NCBI GenBank assembly: GCA_016874235.1
Contig: VGUJ01000003.1
Span: 181,507-245,506 of the forward strand
Length of the DNA stretch: 64,000 nucleotides
Reading direction: 5' to 3'
From: Gammaproteobacteria bacterium
GTDB lineage: Bacteria; Pseudomonadota; Gammaproteobacteria; Steroidobacterales; Steroidobacteraceae
Made by a program: the position numbers and the translations under genes
Notes under the pieces: model-generated
What the model was told of the DNA's origin: nothing
Database searches by the model: none
The model's input: the letters and a program-made list of their open reading frames with translations, nothing else
In this document: positions 1-7,988 of the stretch, piece after piece
Layout of the letters: each line of letters begins with the position of its first letter
How positions within the stretch are numbered: the first letter of the stretch is position 1

Positions 1-2226
1 GCGCTCGGCGTGGGGTCTGTCTCTGAACTGCTCGTCGCACTCGGCCCTCAGCTCGGCAGTAATCGCGGCCGCGGCGGTGGACGACCCATCGTGCTCATCA
101 ACGGCGTACGCGCCTCAGGCTTCGCGGAGATTCGTGATATCCCGACCGAGGCCATCCTGCGTACCGACATCCTGCCAGAAGAGGTCGCGCTCAAATATGG
201 GTATCGCGCCGACCAGCGCGTCATCAACTTCGTTCTGCGTCCGCGTTTTCAGGCGTTCACGTCCGAAGTCGGCGCTCGAGGTACGACAGAGGGTGGCCGC
301 GAGGGGATCGATCTCGGAGGCAACTGGTTACGCATTCAGCGCGACGATCGGCTTCAGTTCGACTTGAAGGCGCGCCGCGAGGAGGGTCTCCTCGAAAGCG
401 AACGCAGTGTCGTTGGCGCGAATGGGCAGCCTAATGCGGATGCCGCCTTCCGCTCCTTGTCTCCCACCGTCGATCAGCTGACGGCGAACGTGGTCCTCGC
501 AAAGCCGTTCTCTGAAGGCGCGTCGTTCACGATAAACGGCACGCTTGATGACACGCGTCAGCAGTCACTACTTGGACTTCGACCCTCGCCCACGGGCACT
601 AATCCGCTTCGTCGCGACGTCGACGCACGCGAGGGACGCTTGAGTGGCCTGCTTCAGGGAACGCGTTCGGGTTGGCGCTGGTCGTCTAGTCTTAACGCTG
701 AGCGGGTCGACTCGACCACCGAGACGAGTGGCGAAGCGATTGCAGGCCGCTCAAAGAATGACTCGCTCGAGATCGATCTCGTGGCCAACGGCACCCCGCT
801 CGATCTTCCAGCAGGCCCTTTAAGCCTCACACTCAAGGCCGCGGCAGGTACTCGCAACATCGATAGCGTTTCGACTCGCCTCGGTAACTCGATCGTCAGT
901 GATCTGTCGCGCAGTCAACGCGACGCTCAATTCAATGTCGACGTGCCGGTATGGCGCGGCGAAGCTGAGCAAGCCGCGCTTGGGGCGCTCGGAGCAAACT
1001 TTAATTATGCGGTCGAAGATATCTCTGAGGTGGGCTCTCTGCGGACGCTCGGCTATGGAATCAATTGGTCGGTCGCTCGAAAACTTCGTTTGATCCTCTC
1101 TGTGACGGACGAAGAAGGTGCGCCGTCGATGCAGCAACTCGGAGGGGCCGTCATTTCGACGCCGTTTACCCGAGTTTTTGATACGACGCGTAACGAAACC
1201 GTCGACGTCACCCGCATCACCGGCGGCAATCCGCTGCTCACGCCCGACCGTCGGGAGGTCTTCAAAATCGGGGTCGGCTCTCGTCCGCTCGAAGACATCG
1301 ATTTCGATATCAACGCGGACTACGTCCGAACGCGCTCCAGCAACATTATTTCAGGACTTCCCCTTGCCACACCCGATCTGGAGAACGCGTTCCCGACACG
1401 ATTTCAACGCGATGTATCGGGCCGCCTGACCACTCTCGATGCGCGCGCCCTGAATCTTTCGGGGCGAGATCGGGAGGAACTTCGATTCACCCTCAATCTC
1501 AGTCGACCGTGGGGACCGCAGCCCGAAGCGCCCTTCCCGCAACGCGGTGGTGCGAGCGGAAACGGTGGCGCAGGCGGCGGAGGCTCCCGTCCCGCCATGC
1601 CGGGTACGCAGACGCCGTCGGGTACCGCGCCCGCATCGGCCGAAGACGAAGCAGCCCGGCGCGCCCGCATGGCGCAGATCGGCGAGCGTTTCCTCGCGTT
1701 CGCGCGTCGAGGCAGTGCGCAATTCACCCTGACTTATACGCAACGCTTGGAGGATCAGATCACACTCGCTCCGGGTCTGCTGATTCTCGATTTACTCGAT
1801 GGTGACTCGCTCTTCGACACCGGCGCCGCAGCGCGTCATGAACTCGAGGTGGCCGTCGGCGCCAATCGCGATGGTTTCGGTGGGCGCCTCGTCACCAATT
1901 GGCGTAGCAGCAGCCGCGTGACCGGCTCCCCGAGCGCGCAACAAGGTGATCTCGAGTTCGCATCGCTGACCACTGTGAACCTCCGCGTCTTCGCAGACCT
2001 CGGGTTACAGCCCTGGGCGAGGGATTACCCGTTCCTGCGGGGCGCGAGAGTCAGTCTCGTCATCGGCAATCTCTTCAACGAACGCCAGTCGGTGACGGCA
2101 CGGGATGGCACGGTGCCAGTGATTTACCAGCCTGATCTACTCGACCCTCAAGGTCGAACGCTCCGCCTCACCTTCCGCAAACTCTTTTTCCCGGCCTTTC
2201 AACCGCCCGGAGGTCGCGCCGGCTGA
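1..2226 (+). CDS. TonB-dependent outer-membrane receptor, 5' truncated
   Basis: The reading frame is open from the first base, so the N-terminus (signal peptide and start of the plug) lies outside the window. The visible protein begins inside a plug domain: PIVLINGVRASGF followed by IPTEAILRTDILPEEVALKYGYRADQRVINFVL, a plug variant common in sphingomonad and related receptors. The rest is a beta-barrel ending in aromatic-rich strands (RTLRLTFRKLFF). Around residues 505-560 the barrel is interrupted by a Gly/Pro/Ala-rich, then charged, stretch encoded near 1518-1680, probably an external loop or periplasmic turn. The substrate cannot be read from sequence. The next gene follows after 46 bp on the same strand. 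The family call is secure; the ligand is unknown. Confidence 0.88.
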   Translation, partial: ALGVGSVSELLVALGPQLGSNRGRGGGRPIVLINGVRASGFAEIRDIPTEAILRTDILPEEVALKYGYRADQRVINFVLRPRFQAFTSEVGARGTTEGGREGIDLGGNWLRIQRDDRLQFDLKARREEGLLESERSVVGANGQPNADAAFRSLSPTVDQLTANVVLAKPFSEGASFTINGTLDDTRQQSLLGLRPSPTGTNPLRRDVDAREGRLSGLLQGTRSGWRWSSSLNAERVDSTTETSGEAIAGRSKNDSLEIDLVANGTPLDLPAGPLSLTLKAAAGTRNIDSVSTRLGNSIVSDLSRSQRDAQFNVDVPVWRGEAEQAALGALGANFNYAVEDISEVGSLRTLGYGINWSVARKLRLILSVTDEEGAPSMQQLGGAVISTPFTRVFDTTRNETVDVTRITGGNPLLTPDRREVFKIGVGSRPLEDIDFDINADYVRTRSSNIISGLPLATPDLENAFPTRFQRDVSGRLTTLDARALNLSGRDREELRFTLNLSRPWGPQPEAPFPQRGGASGNGGAGGGGSRPAMPGTQTPSGTAPASAEDEAARRARMAQIGERFLAFARRGSAQFTLTYTQRLEDQITLAPGLLILDLLDGDSLFDTGAAARHELEVAVGANRDGFGGRLVTNWRSSSRVTGSPSAQQGDLEFASLTTVNLRVFADLGLQPWARDYPFLRGARVSLVIGNLFNERQSVTARDGTVPVIYQPDLLDPQGRTLRLTFRKLFFPAFQPPGGRAG

Positions 2227-2272
2227 CCCGGGCTGCGATAATGCGGGGGTTTCCACGCTGCGCAGGCCCGTC

Positions 2273-3463
2273 ATGCTCGAGACTCTTACCCGCGTCCCGC
2301 CCGATCCGATCCTCGGTGTTTCGGCCGCTTTTCAAAAAGACGATACACCCAAAAAAGTGGATCTCGGTGTCGGCGTCTACAAAGACGAGTCGGGCAAGAC
2401 ACCGATCCCGCGGGCCGTGAAGCGCGCCGAGCAAGAAATGCTCGCCGCCCAAACCTCCAAAACCTACCTCTCCCCGATCGGCAACCCAGGCTTCAACGCC
2501 CAAGTCGCCGGTCTTACTTTCGGCAGCGACCTCGTCGGCCGTAAAGGCGACCTTTCTCTCGCCCAAGCTCCTGGCGGCAGCGGCGCACTGCGCCTCGGCG
2601 CCGAACTGCTGATCGCGGCTCGACCGGGCTCGAGCATTCATGTCAGTGATCCGACGTGGGCGAACCATGTTCCGCTGCTCGGTAACGCAGGTCTTCGACT
2701 CGAGAAATACCCCTACTACGACGCCGCTCGCAACGCACTCGCATTCGATCGGATGATCGAATATTTTGATGCTTTGTCCGCAGGATCCGTCGTACTGCTG
2801 CACGCCTGCTGTCACAACCCGACAGGCCAAGATCTCGATTCGTCCCAGTGGAGTGCGGTCGCTGAGATACTCGCGCGTCGTCGTCTTGTACCGTTCATTG
2901 ATTTGGCCTATCAGGGCCTTGGGGAAGATCTCGATCGCGACGCGGCGTCGATCCGCCTCATCGCGAAAGCGGTTCCAGAACTACTCGTCGCGGTGTCCTG
3001 CTCAAAGAATTTCGGGCTCTATCGCGAACGAACAGGACTGCTGGCCGTGCTCTCAGCCGGAAGTGAGCCTGCCTCGATCGTTTCGGGGCAGCTCGGCCGT
3101 CTTGCTCGTACGTTATGGTCGATGCCACCGGATCACGGCGCCGCAATCGTCGATCGCGTTCTAGCTCAACCCGAACTTCGACAGGACTGGATGACGGAGC
3201 TGCGTCACATGGCGAATCGCATCAATTCTTTACGAACGCTGCTCGCCGATCGTCTCACCGAGGCGAGTCAACGCGATTTCAGCTGGATCAAAACGCAGCG
3301 CGGCATGTTCTCGCGCCTCCCCCTCACGGCCGACCAAGTGGTGACGGCGCGCGAGGCGTTGCACATTTACATGGCGCCCGACGGCCGTATCAACATCGCG
3401 GGTGTGAGCCCGGCCAACGTCGAGCATGTCGCAACGGGCCTTGCCTCGGTGATTCGCGGATGA
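2273..3463 (+). CDS. Aspartate/aromatic amino acid aminotransferase (class I, PLP)
   Basis: A 396-aa fold-type I aminotransferase of the AspC/TyrB subgroup, exchanging amino groups between aspartate or aromatic amino acids and 2-oxoglutarate in the cytosol. It has the PLP lysine in SCSKNFGLYRERTG (Lys about 245), the HNPTGQD cofactor motif and the N-terminal VDLGVGVYKDESGKTPIPRAV signature. Length matches AspC/TyrB (about 396). ATG 2273 is favoured because the family N-terminus begins right there; a GATAAT -10-like hexamer lies at 2237-2242. The stop overlaps the next start (ATGA at 3460-3463), implying co-transcription with the class III aminotransferase. Aspartate versus aromatic preference cannot be decided here. 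Confidence 0.93.
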   Translation: MLETLTRVPPDPILGVSAAFQKDDTPKKVDLGVGVYKDESGKTPIPRAVKRAEQEMLAAQTSKTYLSPIGNPGFNAQVAGLTFGSDLVGRKGDLSLAQAPGGSGALRLGAELLIAARPGSSIHVSDPTWANHVPLLGNAGLRLEKYPYYDAARNALAFDRMIEYFDALSAGSVVLLHACCHNPTGQDLDSSQWSAVAEILARRRLVPFIDLAYQGLGEDLDRDAASIRLIAKAVPELLVAVSCSKNFGLYRERTGLLAVLSAGSEPASIVSGQLGRLARTLWSMPPDHGAAIVDRVLAQPELRQDWMTELRHMANRINSLRTLLADRLTEASQRDFSWIKTQRGMFSRLPLTADQVVTAREALHIYMAPDGRINIAGVSPANVEHVATGLASVIRG

Positions 3464-4797
3464 CACACGACGCGACCGCGGGGCTTGGAGACGCTGCGCT
3501 GCGCGCGTGGTGGATGCCCTTCACCCACAATCGCCACTTCAAGTCGCATCCGCGCCTGATCACCTCGGGTCAAGGCGCTTACTACACGCTGGCAGACGGA
3601 AGGCGTGTCTTCGACGGGTTGTCGGGTCTCTGGTGTTGCCCTCTCGGACACTCTCCCGAGCGTGTTGTCGAGGCGGTTCAGCGACAAGTCGCCAGCCTCG
3701 ATTTCAGTCCAAGTTTTCAGATGGGACATCCAGCGGCATTCTCTCTTGCAGAGCGCATCGCCCATTTCGCAGGCCGTCCCAACGATCGCGTGTTCTTCGT
3801 GAATTCAGGCTCGGAGGCGGTCGATACGGCGCTCAAAATCGCCGTCGCCTACCACCGTGTTCGCGGCGAAGGCTCGCGCACCCGCATCATCGGGCGCGAG
3901 CGCGGTTACCACGGCGTCGGGATGGGAGGCATCTCGGTGGGCGGTATGGTCTTCAACAGGAAGATGTTCGCGTCGCTCATGATTCCGGGCGTCGATCATC
4001 TGCCCCACACCTTCGACCCTAGACACATGGGTTACTCGCGCGGTCAGCCCGAGTGGGGGGTCCATCTGGCCGACGAACTTGAACGCCTCGTCACTCTGCA
4101 CGATGCCAGCAACATCGCTGCGGTCATCGTCGAACCCATGCAAGGTTCAACCGGCGTCATCGTCCCACCTCAGGGCTACCTGAAACGACTACGAGAAATT
4201 TGCACGCGCCACGGCATTCTGCTGATTTTCGATGAGGTCATCACTGGCTTTGGACGCCTCGGTACCCCATTCGCGGCTGATTTTTTTGACGTGAAACCCG
4301 ATCTCATCACGTTCGCCAAAGCCGTCAATAATGCTGCGGTGCCTCTCGGTGGCGTACTCGCCTCTGACTCGATTTACGACGCGTTCATGAGTGGCCCAGA
4401 GCACTTGATCGAGTTTTTTCATGGCTACACCTATTCGGGTCATCCGCTTGGCGTGGCCGCCGCTCACGCCACGCTCGATGAATTGCTCGAGCGCGGATTG
4501 ATCGACCGCGCTGCAAAACTCGCACCCGTACTTGAGGAAGCCATTCATTCGCTGCGCGGTGAGCCGCTCGTCGCTGATATCCGAAATTTAGGTCTCGCCG
4601 CCGCCGTCGATGTCACACCGATTCCGGGGAAACCTGCCTTACGAGCGTTCCAAGTGTTCGAGCAGGCCTTGTCTCGTGGATTGTTGCCGCGCTTTACCGG
4701 CGAGACGATCGCCCTCGCGCCACCCTTCATCTCGACCGAAGATGAAGTACGCAACGCAGTCGAAGTGTTGAGGGCCGCGCTGCGCGCAGCCGCGTAA
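3460..4797 (+). CDS. Omega-amino acid (beta-alanine)--pyruvate aminotransferase, class III
   Basis: A 445-aa class III PLP aminotransferase. The N-terminal WWMPFTHNRHFKSHPRL and VFDGLSGLWCCPLGHS are typical of beta-alanine:pyruvate transaminases, which convert beta-alanine to malonate semialdehyde. It shows a substrate-entry NSGSEAVDTALK motif, the PLP-pairing Asp in FDEVITGFGR, and the Schiff-base Lys about 287 in TFAKAVNNAAVPLGG. ATG 3460 overlaps the previous stop by 4 nt and starts exactly at the family N-terminus; a longer in-frame extension upstream has no support. Beta-alanine is an end product of spermidine/propanediamine breakdown, so it fits the polyamine theme of the window, but that link is inference. 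Confidence 0.9.
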   Translation: MTHDATAGLGDAALRAWWMPFTHNRHFKSHPRLITSGQGAYYTLADGRRVFDGLSGLWCCPLGHSPERVVEAVQRQVASLDFSPSFQMGHPAAFSLAERIAHFAGRPNDRVFFVNSGSEAVDTALKIAVAYHRVRGEGSRTRIIGRERGYHGVGMGGISVGGMVFNRKMFASLMIPGVDHLPHTFDPRHMGYSRGQPEWGVHLADELERLVTLHDASNIAAVIVEPMQGSTGVIVPPQGYLKRLREICTRHGILLIFDEVITGFGRLGTPFAADFFDVKPDLITFAKAVNNAAVPLGGVLASDSIYDAFMSGPEHLIEFFHGYTYSGHPLGVAAAHATLDELLERGLIDRAAKLAPVLEEAIHSLRGEPLVADIRNLGLAAAVDVTPIPGKPALRAFQVFEQALSRGLLPRFTGETIALAPPFISTEDEVRNAVEVLRAALRAAA

Positions 4798-4808
4798 GGC
4801 ACTGCGCG

Positions 4809-5444
4809 TCAGATCACGCAGGACACGCCGGTTCCACCGAGTCCGCAATACCCATTCGGATTTTTCGCGAGGTACTGCTGATGGTAGTCCTCAGCGTAAA
4901 AGAATTCCGGCGCTGAAATGATGTCGGTGGTGATTGCACCGTACCCCTTGCCAGCGAGGCTCGCTTGGTAACGGTCGCGACTCGTCTTGGCCTGCTCAAG
5001 TTGCGCCTCACTCGTGCAGTAGATCACCGAACGATACTGGGTGCCGATGTCATTACCCTGGCGCATGCCCTGCGTGGGGTCATGACGCTCCCAAAACGCA
5101 CGCAGCAACTCACCGTAAGACACCTTGGCCGGATCAAAGATCACGCGCACGACTTCGGTGTGCCCCGTGAGCCCACTACAGACTTCTTCGTAGGTGGGAT
5201 TCGGCGTATGGCCACCTGTATAACCGACCGAGGTCGACACGACCCCGGGAATCTTCCAGAACAGGCGCTCGGCACCCCAGAAACAGCCCATACCGAACAC
5301 CGCCTCGACGGTACCGGCCGGAAATGGCGGCTTCAACGGCGCGCCATTGACGGCATGCGTGGCGGGAACGGACATGGGCGCGGCGCGCCCGGGCAGCGCC
5401 TCGGCAGCGCTGATGAGGTCGGTTTTGCGACGAAAGAGAGCCAT
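4809..5444 (-). CDS. msrA: Peptide-methionine (S)-S-oxide reductase MsrA
   Basis: This 211-aa protein is the long, E. coli-type MsrA, which repairs methionine-S-sulfoxide in proteins. The nucleophilic Cys54 sits in GMGCFWG, followed by [18 protein letters not shown] and [18 protein letters not shown]; the resolving cysteines are in the C-terminal [16 protein letters not shown] 5444 gives [20 protein letters not shown], aligning with the E. coli start, so a longer upstream frame is rejected. There is no Shine-Dalgarno sequence; instead a CAGAAT -10-like box ends 7 nt before the ATG, with TTGAAG 17 bp further up. The gene converges with the class III aminotransferase, 11 bp apart, with no visible terminator. 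Confidence 0.96.
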   Translation of the reverse strand: MALFRRKTDLISAAEALPGRAAPMSVPATHAVNGAPLKPPFPAGTVEAVFGMGCFWGAERLFWKIPGVVSTSVGYTGGHTPNPTYEEVCSGLTGHTEVVRVIFDPAKVSYGELLRAFWERHDPTQGMRQGNDIGTQYRSVIYCTSEAQLEQAKTSRDRYQASLAGKGYGAITTDIISAPEFFYAEDYHQQYLAKNPNGYCGLGGTGVSCVI

Positions 5445-5451
5445 GGGGTGA

Positions 5452-5480
5452 ATTCTGGGGGCGGACCGCGCGGTCTTCAA
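5452..5480 (-). promoter_or_regulatory. Predicted sigma-70 promoter of msrA (leaderless)
   Basis: On the minus strand TTGAAG (5475-5480), a 17-bp spacer and CAGAAT (5452-5457). The -10 hexamer ends 7 nt from the msrA ATG, so transcription would begin at or within a base or two of the start codon. Confidence 0.55.
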
Positions 5481-5526
5481 GCGGCGGGTTGTTCTTGAGC
5501 GGATCGCTGCGTAACCTTGCATCGCC

Positions 5527-5796
5527 ATGACGACCTGCCACGCCCACAATCTGAGAGAAAATCCTGCCGAGACGCCGAAGCCCTACGGATTACGCGTGTC
5601 GCTCAAGCCCGGAGACCCCTTCAGAGCACTACTCGGCGCGGACTGGAGCCGCACTCATTGGTTCGCCTCCGCGGAAGAACGTGATGCCGCCCTGATCGAG
5701 ATGAGTCGCAAGCACGAGTATTCGCGTCCGGGGGATCGCCCCGCTCACGTATACGAAAAAGTACTCAATCAGAACGTCCGACCGAGAAACAAATAA
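5527..5796 (+). CDS. Small conserved hypothetical protein
   Basis: An 89-aa protein with no signal peptide or membrane segment. It resembles a small family I recall as widespread but uncharacterised in gammaproteobacteria: [21 protein letters not shown], then [35 protein letters not shown]. The composition (aromatic pairs, no low complexity) looks like a real protein, not an antisense shadow. It starts 82 bp from divergent msrA and its last 28 bp overlap the 3' end of the convergent patatin gene. Function unknown. Confidence 0.7.
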   Translation: MTTCHAHNLRENPAETPKPYGLRVSLKPGDPFRALLGADWSRTHWFASAEERDAALIEMSRKHEYSRPGDRPAHVYEKVLNQNVRPRNK

Positions 5797-7988
5797 AACG
5801 TATTCTCGCCGCCCTCGCCAAAGCCTGAGCCTAAATAGACGGGCCCTAGCAGCGTATCGAACCCGACGAAAACGCTGCCGTGAGTGAGAGAAGAGCCGAC
5901 GCTGATGTCGCTGCGTCGGTCCCAAATGTTTCCTGCTTCCAGAGAGAGCCCCGCGTAAGCGGGCACGTTGAGGAACCCCTCTCCTCCACGCCCGATCTGT
6001 CGGTAGTACATCAGCCGCGCGAGCGCGTAGTGACGACCGCTCAAAGAATCAGGCGCTAATCCCGAAAGATTGAGAAACCCACCCACGGGGAAGAGTGAAC
6101 GGATGGTGTCGGGGTTGGAGTTGATATTGGTCCCGAACGACGTCCACAACACACCCGTGTGCCTACCACTCGAACGCGCGGCGAGCCAATCGATGGACAC
6201 GAGATCGGCGCGTCGGTCCGAGCCTAAACTGGGTGTTTCGGCGCGCCACTCCGCAACGAGATGCTGACCGCGCCTCGGAAAGTTCCGGTTATCGAGCACA
6301 TCATACGAAAATCGCCCGTAGAACTCGCGAAGATCAAAGTCCTCGACATCAGGAGCGCCCTCTTCACCGATGCGCAGACGCGCTTGTCCCGACGCACGAC
6401 GCACGCCTGCGCGTATCTCGCCCCAATTGGACAGCTCACGACCGACGTCGATGCCGTATTCGGTGGTACGAAGACGATATTCCGCGCGGCGCACTCCCTC
6501 TTCGATGAGCGGTACGTTGCGCAGATCGAATCTCGCCTGCGGCATCACGAACCATAGCGCCGAATCACCGACGGGAATGTAGAACTCGGAGGCGACTTTC
6601 GGATCTGAGCCAACCTGAAAATCCCACACCCACTCGGCGGCAAGCGGACCAATATCGGCGAGCACGATACGCGCTGCCGCGTTGTAACTGGAGTTACCGT
6701 TGAAATCGTCCTCGAGGTTGAGTCCGAAACGCATGTAGTTCGGACCCCAGGAATTTCGACGCGCACTGAGCTCGAGTAAATCGCCTCGCTGTCCCTCTCG
6801 CACGTGGTAGTCGACACTCTCGAAATTACCCCGACCAAACAACGTCGTGAGCCCGGCGTTGAGTGCCTCTGCAGTCGTCAGGTCGACGAATCCCGCCCGC
6901 AGAAGTCGCTCATAACGTGCAGAGTCGGCCGCCACTCGAACCTCATCCACTTGCAGAGAACCGCTTCGCGCGGCTCCACGATCGGCCAGGTAACGCGAAT
7001 AGTCGACCTCACTGAGTCGCAGTGACGCGAGCCGCTCGGTCGCCGCCCGGGCCGCGGCCTCGCCAAGTTGGACTGCTCTCGGAACGATCTCGAAGTCAAA
7101 ACTCGATGCCTCACCAAGCTCCGGCGTCAGCAACACATCGACGGGCTGGAGGGCTTTTCGCTGTGCATCACTTCCGCGTCGGATGAGAATGGACAACATC
7201 TGGTTGGAGATGGTCGCGACCGAGTCGAGCGTCTCGCGCTTACGCAACGGAAACCCGACATCGACGACGATGAGTACGTCCACGTCCATTTGCCGAGCGA
7301 GCTCAACAGGTAAGTTGTTGGCAAGCCCACCGTCGACCAGTAATCGTCCGTCGAGCTCCACGGGCGCAAAGACCCCCGGCGCGGCGAGGCTCGCTCGCAT
7401 CGCCGAGACGAGATCACCCTGAGCAAGTTCGATCGCCTCTCCGGTCTCGAGATCAGTGGCGACCGCACGAAAGCGGGTCGGCAGCGAATCGAATTGCTGG
7501 ATTCTCGCGACGGGTAGCGTGATCCGACGCAACGCCTGAGAGAGACGCTGACCAGACACGAGCCCCTTCGGTAAACGGAATGTTCCGCTTTTCAGACCGA
7601 GGGGAAAATCCACCAAAAAATTTTGATCTTCACTCTTACGACGGAAACTCAATCGATCGCGAGGTCCCGGCTCCTGAAAGGCCTGTCGCCACTCCGGGGA
7701 CTCGACGAAGGCCGCGATCTCAGTAGCCGTCAGGCCGCTGGCGTAGAGCCCGCCCACCACAGCTCCCATACTAGTTCCGGCCACGGCATCGATCGGGATC
7801 CGCTCTGCCTCCAGAACTTTGAGGACGCCGACATGGGCCGCGCCACGCGCCCCACCCCCTGACAGTACAAGCCCAACGCGCGGGCGATCGGTCGCCGCCT
7901 CAGCCGAGACGGCAAGGAGGGTGAACGCCAAGAGCAGGACGGTGGTCAAACGCACGACCGCAAGGATACCAAGCGATAATGCACTCAT
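5769..7988 (-). CDS. Patatin-like phospholipase with C-terminal outer-membrane barrel (PlpD-like, type Vd)
   Basis: A 739-aa protein with three parts: a signal peptide (about 1-31), a patatin lipase domain (about 35-320) and a C-terminal POTRA plus 16-strand-like barrel of the BamA/TamA superfamily ending in LFLGRTF. The lipase shows the oxyanion GGGARG (44-49), the nucleophile GTSMG (Ser73) and the catalytic Asp219 in LLVDGGLANNLPVE, so it should be active. This layout and length match Pseudomonas PlpD, the type Vd autotransporter (about 728 aa), whose lipase is carried to the cell surface. ATG 7988 is listed; a GTG at 7955 would give a cleaner signal peptide (M-RLTTVLLLAFTLLAVSAEA) and is a real alternative. 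Neither has a strong Shine-Dalgarno sequence. It is divergent from, and start-to-start overlapping with, a TonB receptor. Confidence 0.88.
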   Translation of the reverse strand: MSALSLGILAVVRLTTVLLLAFTLLAVSAEAATDRPRVGLVLSGGGARGAAHVGVLKVLEAERIPIDAVAGTSMGAVVGGLYASGLTATEIAAFVESPEWRQAFQEPGPRDRLSFRRKSEDQNFLVDFPLGLKSGTFRLPKGLVSGQRLSQALRRITLPVARIQQFDSLPTRFRAVATDLETGEAIELAQGDLVSAMRASLAAPGVFAPVELDGRLLVDGGLANNLPVELARQMDVDVLIVVDVGFPLRKRETLDSVATISNQMLSILIRRGSDAQRKALQPVDVLLTPELGEASSFDFEIVPRAVQLGEAAARAATERLASLRLSEVDYSRYLADRGAARSGSLQVDEVRVAADSARYERLLRAGFVDLTTAEALNAGLTTLFGRGNFESVDYHVREGQRGDLLELSARRNSWGPNYMRFGLNLEDDFNGNSSYNAAARIVLADIGPLAAEWVWDFQVGSDPKVASEFYIPVGDSALWFVMPQARFDLRNVPLIEEGVRRAEYRLRTTEYGIDVGRELSNWGEIRAGVRRASGQARLRIGEEGAPDVEDFDLREFYGRFSYDVLDNRNFPRRGQHLVAEWRAETPSLGSDRRADLVSIDWLAARSSGRHTGVLWTSFGTNINSNPDTIRSLFPVGGFLNLSGLAPDSLSGRHYALARLMYYRQIGRGGEGFLNVPAYAGLSLEAGNIWDRRSDISVGSSLTHGSVFVGFDTLLGPVYLGSGFGEGGENTFYLFLGRTF
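7975..7980 (+). promoter_or_regulatory. -10-like hexamer before the TonB receptor start
   Basis: GATAAT ends 6 nt before ATG 7987. There is no ribosome-binding site between them and no clear -35, so a leaderless start is suggested but not shown. Confidence 0.35.

Noticed and set aside
3115..3459. In-frame extension upstream of the class III aminotransferase
   Set aside because: It is a shifted-frame shadow of the class I aminotransferase gene, and the family N-terminus begins at ATG 3460.
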